64,000 bases of DNA from an uncultured Eubacterium sp. (GTDB lineage: Bacteria > Bacillota > Clostridia > Lachnospirales > Lachnospiraceae): assembly GCA_958446835.1 (NCBI GenBank), contig CAUCXT010000004.1:1-64000 (forward strand), written 5' to 3'. This document shows positions 44,817 to 52,326 of this stretch, piece by piece. A program made the position numbers and the translations under genes. Each line of letters starts with the position of its first letter. Within the stretch, counting starts at the first letter, position 1. The notes under the pieces are model-generated. The model made no database searches. It was not told where the DNA came from and was given only the letters and a program-made list of their open reading frames with translations.

Positions 44817-45782
44817 TCACCCTCTGTTCTTAATTATTCTTTTAAGCTTAAAAAGCCATAAAAAATAGACCGCTATAATATATTTATACTTTCCGGTGAC
44901 ATAGTCATTCTTCATTATGCACTTAAGCTGTGCCTTTAGCTGTGCCTTCAGCTCCGACATTATACGCTTATAATCATCATATCTGTAATACTCACACTGG
45001 AGATACCCTGCCAGCAAAGAATCATAATAATTTGCCATGATTCTCTGTGCCTCATTCTCAAGCCCGATTGATAAATATATATCCGCCATCTCCCTCCACA
45101 TTGGGATAAGGCTCAGTTTCTTTACCGAACGCGCCTGTGCCATGGCACTGTCCGGGTTGTCCTTCCTGTAAAAATACAGTTTTTCATCGATTACAACGGC
45201 ACTATCCGACTTCGAAAAATAATCTGCATTTACAAGCAGATCCTCACCATAGAAGATGTTCTTTCTCACCTTGTAGCTCTGTCTCATGCGTTCCGTGTCA
45301 AAAAGCTTTGCCCACAGTGCCCAGCCAAATGAAGCCTCCCTGTTGTCAAGCAGTGCCTTCATTATATCCGTTCCGTGATAGCGGCTTATAGCCGGGATAT
45401 TCTTCCCCGATTCATCCTGGGCAATAACGGCGTCTGCTTTCTCATTATCCATAATCTTCACAAGACGTTCAACGGCCTCAGGTTCTAACCTGTCATCGCT
45501 GTCTAAAAACATCACCCTGCTTCCGCAGGCTCTCTCAAGCCCGGCCGCACGCGCCGCCGACACTCCCTCATTCTTCTTTCTTATAAGAGTGCTCTTACTG
45601 TTTCTGTATTCATCGCAGAATCTGACCGTACCGGCATCCGTGCTGCCATCATCGACTATAATAAGTTCTATATCGTCGTATGTCTGTGCCTCAACTGAGG
45701 CTGTACACTCTCTGAGATATTCAACCGAGGTGTTATACACCGGAACAATTATACTGACCCTGCTATCAATTAAATGACTCAT
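44817..45782 (-). CDS. Family 2 glycosyltransferase
   Basis: The 321-residue GT-A enzyme has VSIIVPVYNTSVEYLRECTASV, IIVDDGSTDAGTVRF, VMFLDSDDRLEPEAVERLV (DxD) and a C-terminal region rich in Lys and Tyr, which may bind membrane. It overlaps the ABC-transporter gene by 17 bp, and the ribosome-binding site is weak, so coupling is likely. Product sugar unknown. Confidence 0.86.
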   Translation of the reverse strand: MSHLIDSRVSIIVPVYNTSVEYLRECTASVEAQTYDDIELIIVDDGSTDAGTVRFCDEYRNSKSTLIRKKNEGVSAARAAGLERACGSRVMFLDSDDRLEPEAVERLVKIMDNEKADAVIAQDESGKNIPAISRYHGTDIMKALLDNREASFGWALWAKLFDTERMRQSYKVRKNIFYGEDLLVNADYFSKSDSAVVIDEKLYFYRKDNPDSAMAQARSVKKLSLIPMWREMADIYLSIGLENEAQRIMANYYDSLLAGYLQCEYYRYDDYKRIMSELKAQLKAQLKCIMKNDYVTGKYKYIIAVYFLWLFKLKRIIKNRG

Positions 45783-47508
45783 TGCTCTTAGTCACCCTGC
45801 CTTCTTTGACCTCATATACTATATCACAATTCTTGATGGTTGAAAGTCTGTGAGCGATTATAATGAGCGTCATCTTTCCGTGTAGACTGTCTATGGCCTC
45901 CATGACGGCTCTTTCCGTCTCAGTGTCAAGCGCCGATGTAGCCTCATCAAGGACAAGTATCTCCGGCTCCCTGTAGAGCGCACGCGCGATACCGATACGC
46001 TGTCTCTGTCCTCCCGAAAGTCTTACACCCATCTCACCTATCACTGTGTCAAGACCATCATCCATATCTTTGACAACATTCTCAAGCTGTGCCTCCCTTA
46101 TAACACGCCATACCTTCTCGTCATCAATCTCGCTCTCCGGAACACCGAATGCTATATTCCTTCTTAGAGATTCATCCATAAGGTAAATATTCTGTGGTAT
46201 ATATCCGACCTTCTTATGCCATGCATCCATGCAGTCCGCTATATTGCTTCCGTCCACCTTGACACAGCCCTTCTGAGGCTTTAACACTCCAAGCATAATG
46301 TCAACCATTGTTGTCTTTCCGGCACCGGATGGTCCAATGAATGCCACGGATGTATTCTTTTCAATCTTAAATGAGGCATCGTTGATGACATTCTCAACGC
46401 CCTCCTCATAAGAAAACGAAAGGTCTTCAACAGATATTTCCTTATCAAATGTAATATCAGAGACTGTATTCTCCTCAGATTTACGCTTAGATATGGCAAT
46501 CATTCTCTGTCTCTCGGTATACACCGACTCAACAAATGCCCTGCTGTATAAAAGTGTACTTATATATGCACTTATCTTATTAACCGAAGGTAAAAGTCTC
46601 ATAGCACCCATCGCGAACACTCCAAGTGTTGTCGCAAATGCAATGCTTATGTCCCCAAGGCTCGCCTTAATTATAACTATAATCATGAGGGAACCTATGC
46701 ACGCCGCCTCCATGACAGGCTTCGGAATAGAATTGAGCAGCGCATTATCCTTCTGATTTTTTGCAAGGTCATAATTGATGGAATCAAATTCTTCTCCGAA
46801 GAACTTCTCTCTGTTGGCAATCTTTATCTCCTTGATTCCTCCGAATGACTGCTGCATGCATTTTACAATGCCTGCATAGAGTCTTCTGTATTCCTCTCCC
46901 ATATGTTTGAGCCTGTTTTTGTAAAAGCGCATGAAGAAAAATGTGAATGAACCGACAATCAGACCTATACCGAGTGTGAGAAGCCCATCCTTCACAAAAA
47001 GATAAATTCCGATAGCAGTAATCGTGCAAAGCTCTGATACAAGCTGAATCACATTGAGAACCGCAACATAGAACATGTTGGTATCGTTATAAACATTTCT
47101 TATTAAATCAGCGCTGTTGTTCTTTACATGGAAGAAATAGTCCTGCTCAAGGTAACTGTTCATAACCTTACATGACAGCTCCTTATGTCCGAAATAGATG
47201 AACTTGTACGTCATGTTATTCTGCATGATTATGTAGACGGTCTTTAACACATAGGCCGCAACTATAAACGCCGAACAGAAAATAACGACATTCCTATACC
47301 CGGATATGCCGAAGGTATTGCACATGAATGCTATAAACGCATTGTCCATATAGCTGTCCGGAAGCATAATTGCCTCTATAAAGTTATTAAACGCATACAG
47401 AGCAACCAGCTCCATTCCGGCACCGCCTAAGATTACCAAAGACATGCCAAACAGCTTAAGCCTCTGTCCTGCATTGAACATGGAAAACATCTTTTTTAAA
47501 GCGCTCAT
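45766..47508 (-). CDS. ABC half-transporter, lipid/oligosaccharide flippase type (MsbA/PglK-like)
   Basis: The 580-residue protein joins a six-helix type IV exporter membrane domain (about 1-325) to an ATPase domain. Nucleotide motifs are complete: Walker A GPSGAGKTTM, the Q-loop (YIPQNIYLMDESL), signature LSGGQRQRIGIARAL, Walker B ILVLDEATSALD and the H-loop IAHRLS. The half-transporter works as a homodimer. No Wzx-type MATE-fold flippase is seen in the locus, so it may flip lipid-linked repeat units as PglK does in Campylobacter. Drug export cannot be excluded by sequence, but the context argues for glycolipid export. Confidence 0.88.
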   Translation of the reverse strand: MSALKKMFSMFNAGQRLKLFGMSLVILGGAGMELVALYAFNNFIEAIMLPDSYMDNAFIAFMCNTFGISGYRNVVIFCSAFIVAAYVLKTVYIIMQNNMTYKFIYFGHKELSCKVMNSYLEQDYFFHVKNNSADLIRNVYNDTNMFYVAVLNVIQLVSELCTITAIGIYLFVKDGLLTLGIGLIVGSFTFFFMRFYKNRLKHMGEEYRRLYAGIVKCMQQSFGGIKEIKIANREKFFGEEFDSINYDLAKNQKDNALLNSIPKPVMEAACIGSLMIIVIIKASLGDISIAFATTLGVFAMGAMRLLPSVNKISAYISTLLYSRAFVESVYTERQRMIAISKRKSEENTVSDITFDKEISVEDLSFSYEEGVENVINDASFKIEKNTSVAFIGPSGAGKTTMVDIMLGVLKPQKGCVKVDGSNIADCMDAWHKKVGYIPQNIYLMDESLRRNIAFGVPESEIDDEKVWRVIREAQLENVVKDMDDGLDTVIGEMGVRLSGGQRQRIGIARALYREPEILVLDEATSALDTETERAVMEAIDSLHGKMTLIIIAHRLSTIKNCDIVYEVKEGRVTKSNESFN

Positions 47509-48344
47509 CTTAAATCCTCATTTCCTTTTAATTCAACAACCTTCCACTCCGGCAGGTAAATCTTCTTAGCATCTGGCGAAAACGGCGCATATACATCTCC
47601 GCCGCGCTCATCTAACAGTGCCGACCACCTTGAGAATGTGCTGTCGGACAAAATATGTCTCCTGCACGCCCTCATTACAAACATTTCCTCTATGTCCGAA
47701 AACTCTCCAAGCTCCCAAATGAACTCTGCCTCTATGCCAAGCTTCTTAACATATTCTTCTGCAAGCTCATGGACATTGGAAAACACAACAATTCTCGGCT
47801 TTTCGTTCTTCTGTCTCAAATCCTCAAGCACATTGGCATAATAGCTGATTGGCAATGGTGGAATATCCCCTCCTCTTATATGGAGTGAGCATGAATTTCC
47901 ATTCTCAAGCTCCTGTATAAGCTGCTGTGCCTTCTTTGAAAAAGGCTTCTTCGGCGTGAACTGTCTTAATATATCCTCCCTGCAGGTATTAAAGTAATAG
48001 ATATTCTGAAAATATCCTTTAAGATATTTATTCCTTATAAATTTCTTTCTGTATACATTCATGTCAAGCGGATTGCTCTCGCCACTTTTTTCGAATATCA
48101 CATTATATTTTAAATCTCTTCTAAGTCTTTTATAAACTTTGTGAAAAAAACTCTTATTGCTAAAGCTCTCCCTCTTTGTGTAATCTATGTTGAACTCATC
48201 AAGACCGTAAGTTCTGAAGGTGGAGTTATCGACCTCTGTTGTATCTAAAAGCAGAGTATCGCCATCATGCTTTGCAACAGAATATCCACACACATAATTG
48301 TACATCTGATTTCCCAGTCCATCACCTATCTTAACAACTACCAT
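47505..48344 (-). CDS. GT11 family transferase (alpha-1,2-fucosyltransferase-like)
   Basis: The 279-residue enzyme has the GT11 hallmarks: N-terminal GDGLGNQMYNYVCGYSVAK (sugar-nucleotide site), YLKGYFQNIYYF, and motif I CSLHIRGGDI, then the SDSTFSRWSALL segment. In most GT11 enzymes motif I reads HxRRxD; here the second Arg is Gly. The donor would be GDP-fucose, but no gmd/fcl genes are in the window. It overlaps the ABC gene by four bases (ATGA). GAGGA precedes the ATG. Confidence 0.85.
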   Translation of the reverse strand: MVVVKIGDGLGNQMYNYVCGYSVAKHDGDTLLLDTTEVDNSTFRTYGLDEFNIDYTKRESFSNKSFFHKVYKRLRRDLKYNVIFEKSGESNPLDMNVYRKKFIRNKYLKGYFQNIYYFNTCREDILRQFTPKKPFSKKAQQLIQELENGNSCSLHIRGGDIPPLPISYYANVLEDLRQKNEKPRIVVFSNVHELAEEYVKKLGIEAEFIWELGEFSDIEEMFVMRACRRHILSDSTFSRWSALLDERGGDVYAPFSPDAKKIYLPEWKVVELKGNEDLR

Positions 48345-48358
48345 ACTGCTCCTCGTTT

Positions 48359-49468
48359 CTATCTCCTACTTAATGCGTCCTCTATCGCTTCAAGATATCC
48401 TACTGCAACATTCTCAAATCTGAACTTTTCCGTAGCCTCATAGCCTGCCGTGCCAAGTCTTTTTCTTGTCGGTTCGTCCGTAAATGTCATGTCTATCGCC
48501 CGCGCAAACTGTGCGGTATCATAAGGGTTGACTATATATCCATTTACATCCTCTGTCACAGTCTCAGCAGCACCATCGGAATACTGCGATACGATAATCG
48601 GCAGACCTGCACACATCGCCTCTATAAGCACAAGCCCGAAGCAGTCCTCCCTTGTAGGAAGAACGAACGCTCCCGCGGTTTTATAGCATTCTCTCAGTGC
48701 TTCCCCCGCAAGGAATCCCCTGAACTCTACCCTGTCCGATATGCCAAGCTGCCCTGCCAGGTTCACCAGATTATCCTTCTCCTTGCCGTCCCCGACAATC
48801 ACAAGCTTCACGGCTTTATTATCCGCTGCCGCAAACGCCTTAAAGAGAAGGTCTACTCCCTTGCGCTCAATAAGGCTTCCAACATACAGAAGGTTGTCCG
48901 GATAGCCCGCCCTTCCAGCTATATAATATTTATCTAGGTCTACCGTAAGCATGCTTATATGACAATGTTTTTCATCAGCACCGTATCGGAGCTGATTTTC
49001 CATCGCCGCATGGCTGCTCCCTATAAAGGCATCCGCCCTTTTGAATATATATTTTCTTGAAAGCTTTTGCAGCTTTCCGATATTCTTCTCCGAATTGATG
49101 GTTCCGTCCGTCCAGCTCACATACGGCACCTTGTTCTTTCTGCACCAATGCATCGCCTGAAGTATTGCCGGGCTGTATTCCATCGCAACAACCACATCCG
49201 GCTCAAGCTTTGAAAGAAGCTTTCCGACCCCCACCGGGAACGAAATAAAATGGTCATCGAACCTTTTTTTAATCCTTATAGTCTTTGACGGAACATAGTA
49301 TGAATTTAAAATTCTGTCCTCATCCGCCTTCCACTGCCGTGCCATGCTGTCATTGCAGTAATATATTATCGAAAAATCATATTTTTCGTAATGTGTCTGC
49401 AAATGATAAAAGAAATCCACTCTGTACGGCGATGGAACATTAGTTATTATTGCAACCCGCGTTTTCAA
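48359..49468 (-). CDS. Family 4 glycosyltransferase
   Basis: The 369-residue GT-B enzyme starts VAIITNVPSPYRVDFFYHLQ and has the donor-site FVLPTREDCFGLVLIEAMCAGLPIIVS. The start is a TTG (49468) with AAAGGAG seven bases upstream. It overlaps the second polymerase gene by 29 bp. Donor and acceptor unknown. Confidence 0.86.
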   Translation of the reverse strand: MKTRVAIITNVPSPYRVDFFYHLQTHYEKYDFSIIYYCNDSMARQWKADEDRILNSYYVPSKTIRIKKRFDDHFISFPVGVGKLLSKLEPDVVVAMEYSPAILQAMHWCRKNKVPYVSWTDGTINSEKNIGKLQKLSRKYIFKRADAFIGSSHAAMENQLRYGADEKHCHISMLTVDLDKYYIAGRAGYPDNLLYVGSLIERKGVDLLFKAFAAADNKAVKLVIVGDGKEKDNLVNLAGQLGISDRVEFRGFLAGEALRECYKTAGAFVLPTREDCFGLVLIEAMCAGLPIIVSQYSDGAAETVTEDVNGYIVNPYDTAQFARAIDMTFTDEPTRKRLGTAGYEATEKFRFENVAVGYLEAIEDALSRR

Positions 49469-50639
49469 CTCTATTCTCCTTTACTGACCTTTTTCTCTCC
49501 TCGAGCATGCTGTACACAGCATACGCCGCAAGGAGCAGGAAAGGATTGACTATAGAGCTTATCAGGAAGTCCTCCATAAGCCCATATATGCACAGTGTAT
49601 TTATGATAATTACAACATTATAATCTTTTTTCTTATGAAAGTACCACGAGGCGGCGACAAGAAACACTATAAATATCATCACCGAGACAAAACCGTACTT
49701 ATAAAACGAACACCAGTAGTTGCTGTCAAGGAAGCCATTGTTAATCTGAACTCCGTCCCATCTTGCAGCCCCTCTGCTTATATCCTTTCCAAGAAGAGAA
49801 AAACCATAGTTCAGCCAGTACTGGTGCTGTATCTTAAGTCTTCCAGATACAAGCTGGTCAAGTGTGAACATGAACTTATTATTCACATCAAAGACCGCCG
49901 ATACAATGAATGTCCCTACAAAGCACCACAGACTGGTCGGAACAACCGCAGCACTTATAATCTGCTTAATCTTGTTTCCCACATTTCCAAGCCTGTCAAA
50001 TATCTTGAGGAATAAAAATACTACGAGCAAAAATACCCCCAGCATCATTCCCGTCATGCTCTTCGTCACACAGTACACCGCATAGAAGGCATACGCCGAA
50101 AGCAGGAAATACAGCACATTCAGCTTCTTATAATTAAGATAGAATATGAGTGCGACATTCACAAAAACATTAACCATAAAATCATTAGGATTCTGAAAGC
50201 CGAACGAATATGTCAGACCATCATCGTACTGATCCTTGACAAAATTTCCCACGATTCCCGCCGTACTTGCGCTTATGAGCACAGTCATACATATAAGTCT
50301 CACAAAGAGCACCTTTTTCATAAGGTCATACACATCGATGTTCTTGGCACCAAGCAGTGTCACAACCGTTATAGTGAACGTGATATATCCTGTCTTTAAG
50401 TATATGAACACAGCATAAAGAGCAATAGCAGCCATCGCTATAATCTCTTTAAGTGTATACTTTGTCAAAACAAGTTTAATTCCAAGGCACAGCATGGAAA
50501 AAACCATAATTATCCTGTATTCCGTATTACCCGAATAGAAACCGAGCGACTTGGCAAATACGAGGCTTAGAAAAGAAAAATAATAAAAGACATCGCTGTT
50601 GCGGTATGCCCATCCTATTAACCTCTTAACATTATTCAT
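49440..50639 (-). CDS. Second Wzy-like polysaccharide polymerase
   Basis: The 399-residue polytopic protein (about ten to eleven helices) has an extracytoplasmic loop around residues 265-315 containing WLNYGFSLLGKDISRG and NNGFLDSNYW, as found in EpsG/Wzy-type repeat polymerases. It is only distantly similar to the O-antigen-ligase-like protein at 37059-38387. Assignment rests on topology and context. It sits near the front of the locus, next to the WecG-type transferase. Confidence 0.65.
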   Translation of the reverse strand: MNNVKRLIGWAYRNSDVFYYFSFLSLVFAKSLGFYSGNTEYRIIMVFSMLCLGIKLVLTKYTLKEIIAMAAIALYAVFIYLKTGYITFTITVVTLLGAKNIDVYDLMKKVLFVRLICMTVLISASTAGIVGNFVKDQYDDGLTYSFGFQNPNDFMVNVFVNVALIFYLNYKKLNVLYFLLSAYAFYAVYCVTKSMTGMMLGVFLLVVFLFLKIFDRLGNVGNKIKQIISAAVVPTSLWCFVGTFIVSAVFDVNNKFMFTLDQLVSGRLKIQHQYWLNYGFSLLGKDISRGAARWDGVQINNGFLDSNYWCSFYKYGFVSVMIFIVFLVAASWYFHKKKDYNVVIIINTLCIYGLMEDFLISSIVNPFLLLAAYAVYSMLEERKRSVKENRVENAGCNNN

Positions 50640-50649
50640 GTTGCTTCCC

Positions 50650-51417
50650 TTATCTTCTCTTTTTTATTTTACGATACTGCTTCCATAACCTGTAGTTTGC
50701 AATAAGGAACACCGTATTAGTGGAAAAATAACGCTTGTACAGTCTCTTAGGCTCCTGAACCAGCCTGTAAAGCCACTCAAGTGACAGCTTCTGCATTATC
50801 ATAGGCGCTCTTTTTATATTTCCTGCAAAATAATCAAACCCCGCACCGACACCAACCATGACAGCATTTATTCGTCCTTCATGCTTCGCCATCCAATTCT
50901 CCTGCTTAGGCGCGCCAAGACCAATCCAGACTATATCCGGTTTTGCCGCATTTATCATGTCAACAATCTCCTCATCCTCCTCAGGCGACAACGTCCTGAA
51001 CGGCGGCGAATACATTCCGCATATCTGGATATCCGGATGTTCCTTTTCCAATATCCCGCGAAGCTTGTCCAGTGTTTCAGGCGTGCTGCCATAGAAAAAC
51101 TGGCGCACTCCCTTTTCCTTGAATATCTCACCCATGAAATCCGGTCCTGTCACACGGCTGGCATTCTTGTAGCCCCTTAACCTGCACACAATACTTAACG
51201 GTCCTCCATCAGGAAATACCATCGCAGCACCGTTCTGGACTCTTCTGTAATTGCGGTTCTCATACGCAGTCACGGTTGTATGAACATTAGAAACACATAT
51301 ATACTTTCCACGCAGCTCCTCAATATTATCAAGCACACATTTTTTTATTGAATCCATGTTCCCGACTGTGACATGAACTCCCAATACGCTACAATATTCC
51401 GGTTGTTTAAAACTCAT
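50650..51417 (-). CDS. WecG/TagA/CpsF family (GT26) glycosyltransferase
   Basis: The 255-residue transferase has the family core: MVFPDGGPLSIVCRL, RVTGPDFM, FFYGSTPETLDKL, and PDIVWIGLGAPKQENWMAKHEGRINAVMVGVGAGFDYFAGNIKRAP. WecG/TagA enzymes add ManNAc or ManNAcA to a lipid-linked GlcNAc. It is the first gene of the polysaccharide locus, with a strong promoter 45 bp upstream. I choose ATG 51417 (AGGTGGA upstream) over the GTG at 51426. Confidence 0.9.
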   Translation of the reverse strand: MSFKQPEYCSVLGVHVTVGNMDSIKKCVLDNIEELRGKYICVSNVHTTVTAYENRNYRRVQNGAAMVFPDGGPLSIVCRLRGYKNASRVTGPDFMGEIFKEKGVRQFFYGSTPETLDKLRGILEKEHPDIQICGMYSPPFRTLSPEEDEEIVDMINAAKPDIVWIGLGAPKQENWMAKHEGRINAVMVGVGAGFDYFAGNIKRAPMIMQKLSLEWLYRLVQEPKRLYKRYFSTNTVFLIANYRLWKQYRKIKKRR

Positions 51418-51438
51418 GCTATCCACCTGTATTTTAAC

Positions 51439-51490
51439 AATATTTTTGCAATATTCTATTCATTATACCATTTTCCAATTCCAAGAGCAA
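51439..51490 (-). promoter_or_regulatory. Extended -10 promoter and +1 inverted repeat ahead of the polysaccharide locus
   Basis: On the minus strand TTGCTC (complement of 51485-51490) is 17 bp from a perfect TATAAT (51462-51467) preceded by TGG, giving an extended -10 element. Just beyond the expected start site, AATATT (51439-51444) and AATATT (51450-51455) form an inverted repeat with a five-base gap that may bind a repressor. It overlaps the end of sigK only slightly. Confidence 0.65.
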
Positions 51491-51494
51491 CACT

Positions 51495-52118
51495 TTATTC
51501 TCTAAAGGCTTCCCTCATTCTTTCAAGAGCCTTCTTTTCTATTCTGCTCACATAGCTTCTGCTTATTCCGTATTCTGCCGCAAGCTCCCGCTGTGTCCTT
51601 GGTCTGTTTCCGTACAGACCATATCTGTATATAACAATCTGCTTTTCCCTGTCCGTCAGTCTGTCCCTGAATGCCTCCATCATCTTTACAATGTCGGCAT
51701 TGTTCTGCAGACGCTCCACGACATCCTCATCCTCGGAGAACGTGACATCCTGAAAGCATATTTTATTGCCTTCTTTGTCTGTACCTAAAGGTTCATTTAA
51801 TGAAATTTCTTTAGAACGCTTTTTTTCGCTCCGAAACATCATCAACAATTCATTCTCTATACATTTGGCGGCATACGTCACCAGTCTGCTCCCCTTTTTC
51901 TCATCGAAGCTGTCTATAGCCTTTATCAGTCCGATTGTCCCTATAGAAAGCATATCCTCCGTTTCATACTCACTGCACGCATACTTTTTCACCATGTGTG
52001 CAACAAGCCTCAGATTTTTTTCGATAAGAATTTCTTTTGCCCTTTTATCTCCTTTATGAAAAAGCTCAAGATAGCAGCTCTCCTGCGCCGCCGTCAGAGG
52101 TTTGTCGAATGCTTTCAT
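51495..52118 (-). CDS. sigK: Sporulation sigma factor SigK, without pro-sequence
   Basis: The 207-residue sigma-70 family protein matches SigK through regions 2 to 4: LIEKNLRLVAHMVKKY, DMLSIGTIGLIKAIDSF, TYAAKCIENELLM, the DKEGNKI segment and the C-terminal helix-turn-helix RTQRELAAEYGISRSYVSRIEKKALERM. SigK directs late mother-cell sporulation genes. ATG 52118, preceded by GGAAGG, leaves no hydrophobic pro-peptide; Clostridioides difficile SigK also lacks one. The coding frame is uninterrupted, with no skin-type insertion. SigE is a less likely alternative. Confidence 0.85.
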   Translation of the reverse strand: MKAFDKPLTAAQESCYLELFHKGDKRAKEILIEKNLRLVAHMVKKYACSEYETEDMLSIGTIGLIKAIDSFDEKKGSRLVTYAAKCIENELLMMFRSEKKRSKEISLNEPLGTDKEGNKICFQDVTFSEDEDVVERLQNNADIVKMMEAFRDRLTDREKQIVIYRYGLYGNRPRTQRELAAEYGISRSYVSRIEKKALERMREAFRE

Positions 52119-52241
52119 CAGCCACCTTCCCCATCGCCCAAGGGTTACTATCATTCTATGCCGCAGACAAGTGTGCTGTGCATGACCAACCGCAAATTTC
52201 ATTTAAGTATCGGAAACAATATTCGGGACTTTCCCATTAGG

Positions 52242-52257
52242 GCGCGCCATGGCGCGC
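52242..52257. repeat. 16-bp perfect GC-rich palindrome
   Basis: The palindrome GCGCGCCATGGCGCGC stands between the trhP terminator and sigK. It is much more GC-rich than the surrounding DNA, 124 bp upstream of the sigK start codon. It may be part of a folded leader or a protein-binding site; no function is known. Confidence 0.6.
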
Positions 52258-52260
52258 AAA

Positions 52261-52295
52261 CCAAAAAACCGGTATGTCACAGCAACATACCGGTT
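52261..52295 (-). terminator. Intrinsic terminator after trhP
   Basis: AACCGGTATGT (52267-52277) pairs with ACATACCGGTT (52285-52295), 11 bp with a seven-base loop, followed on the minus strand by six T. It ends the ireB-to-trhP operon before sigK. Confidence 0.9.
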
Positions 52296-52326
52296 ATATT
52301 GTGCAGGACGGACGTCCTGTTTCGGA

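Noticed and set aside
52119..52202. Upstream in-frame codons as a SigK pro-sequence
   Set aside because: The encoded residues are basic and His-rich, not hydrophobic as in known pro-peptides, and the best ribosome-binding site is at 52118.
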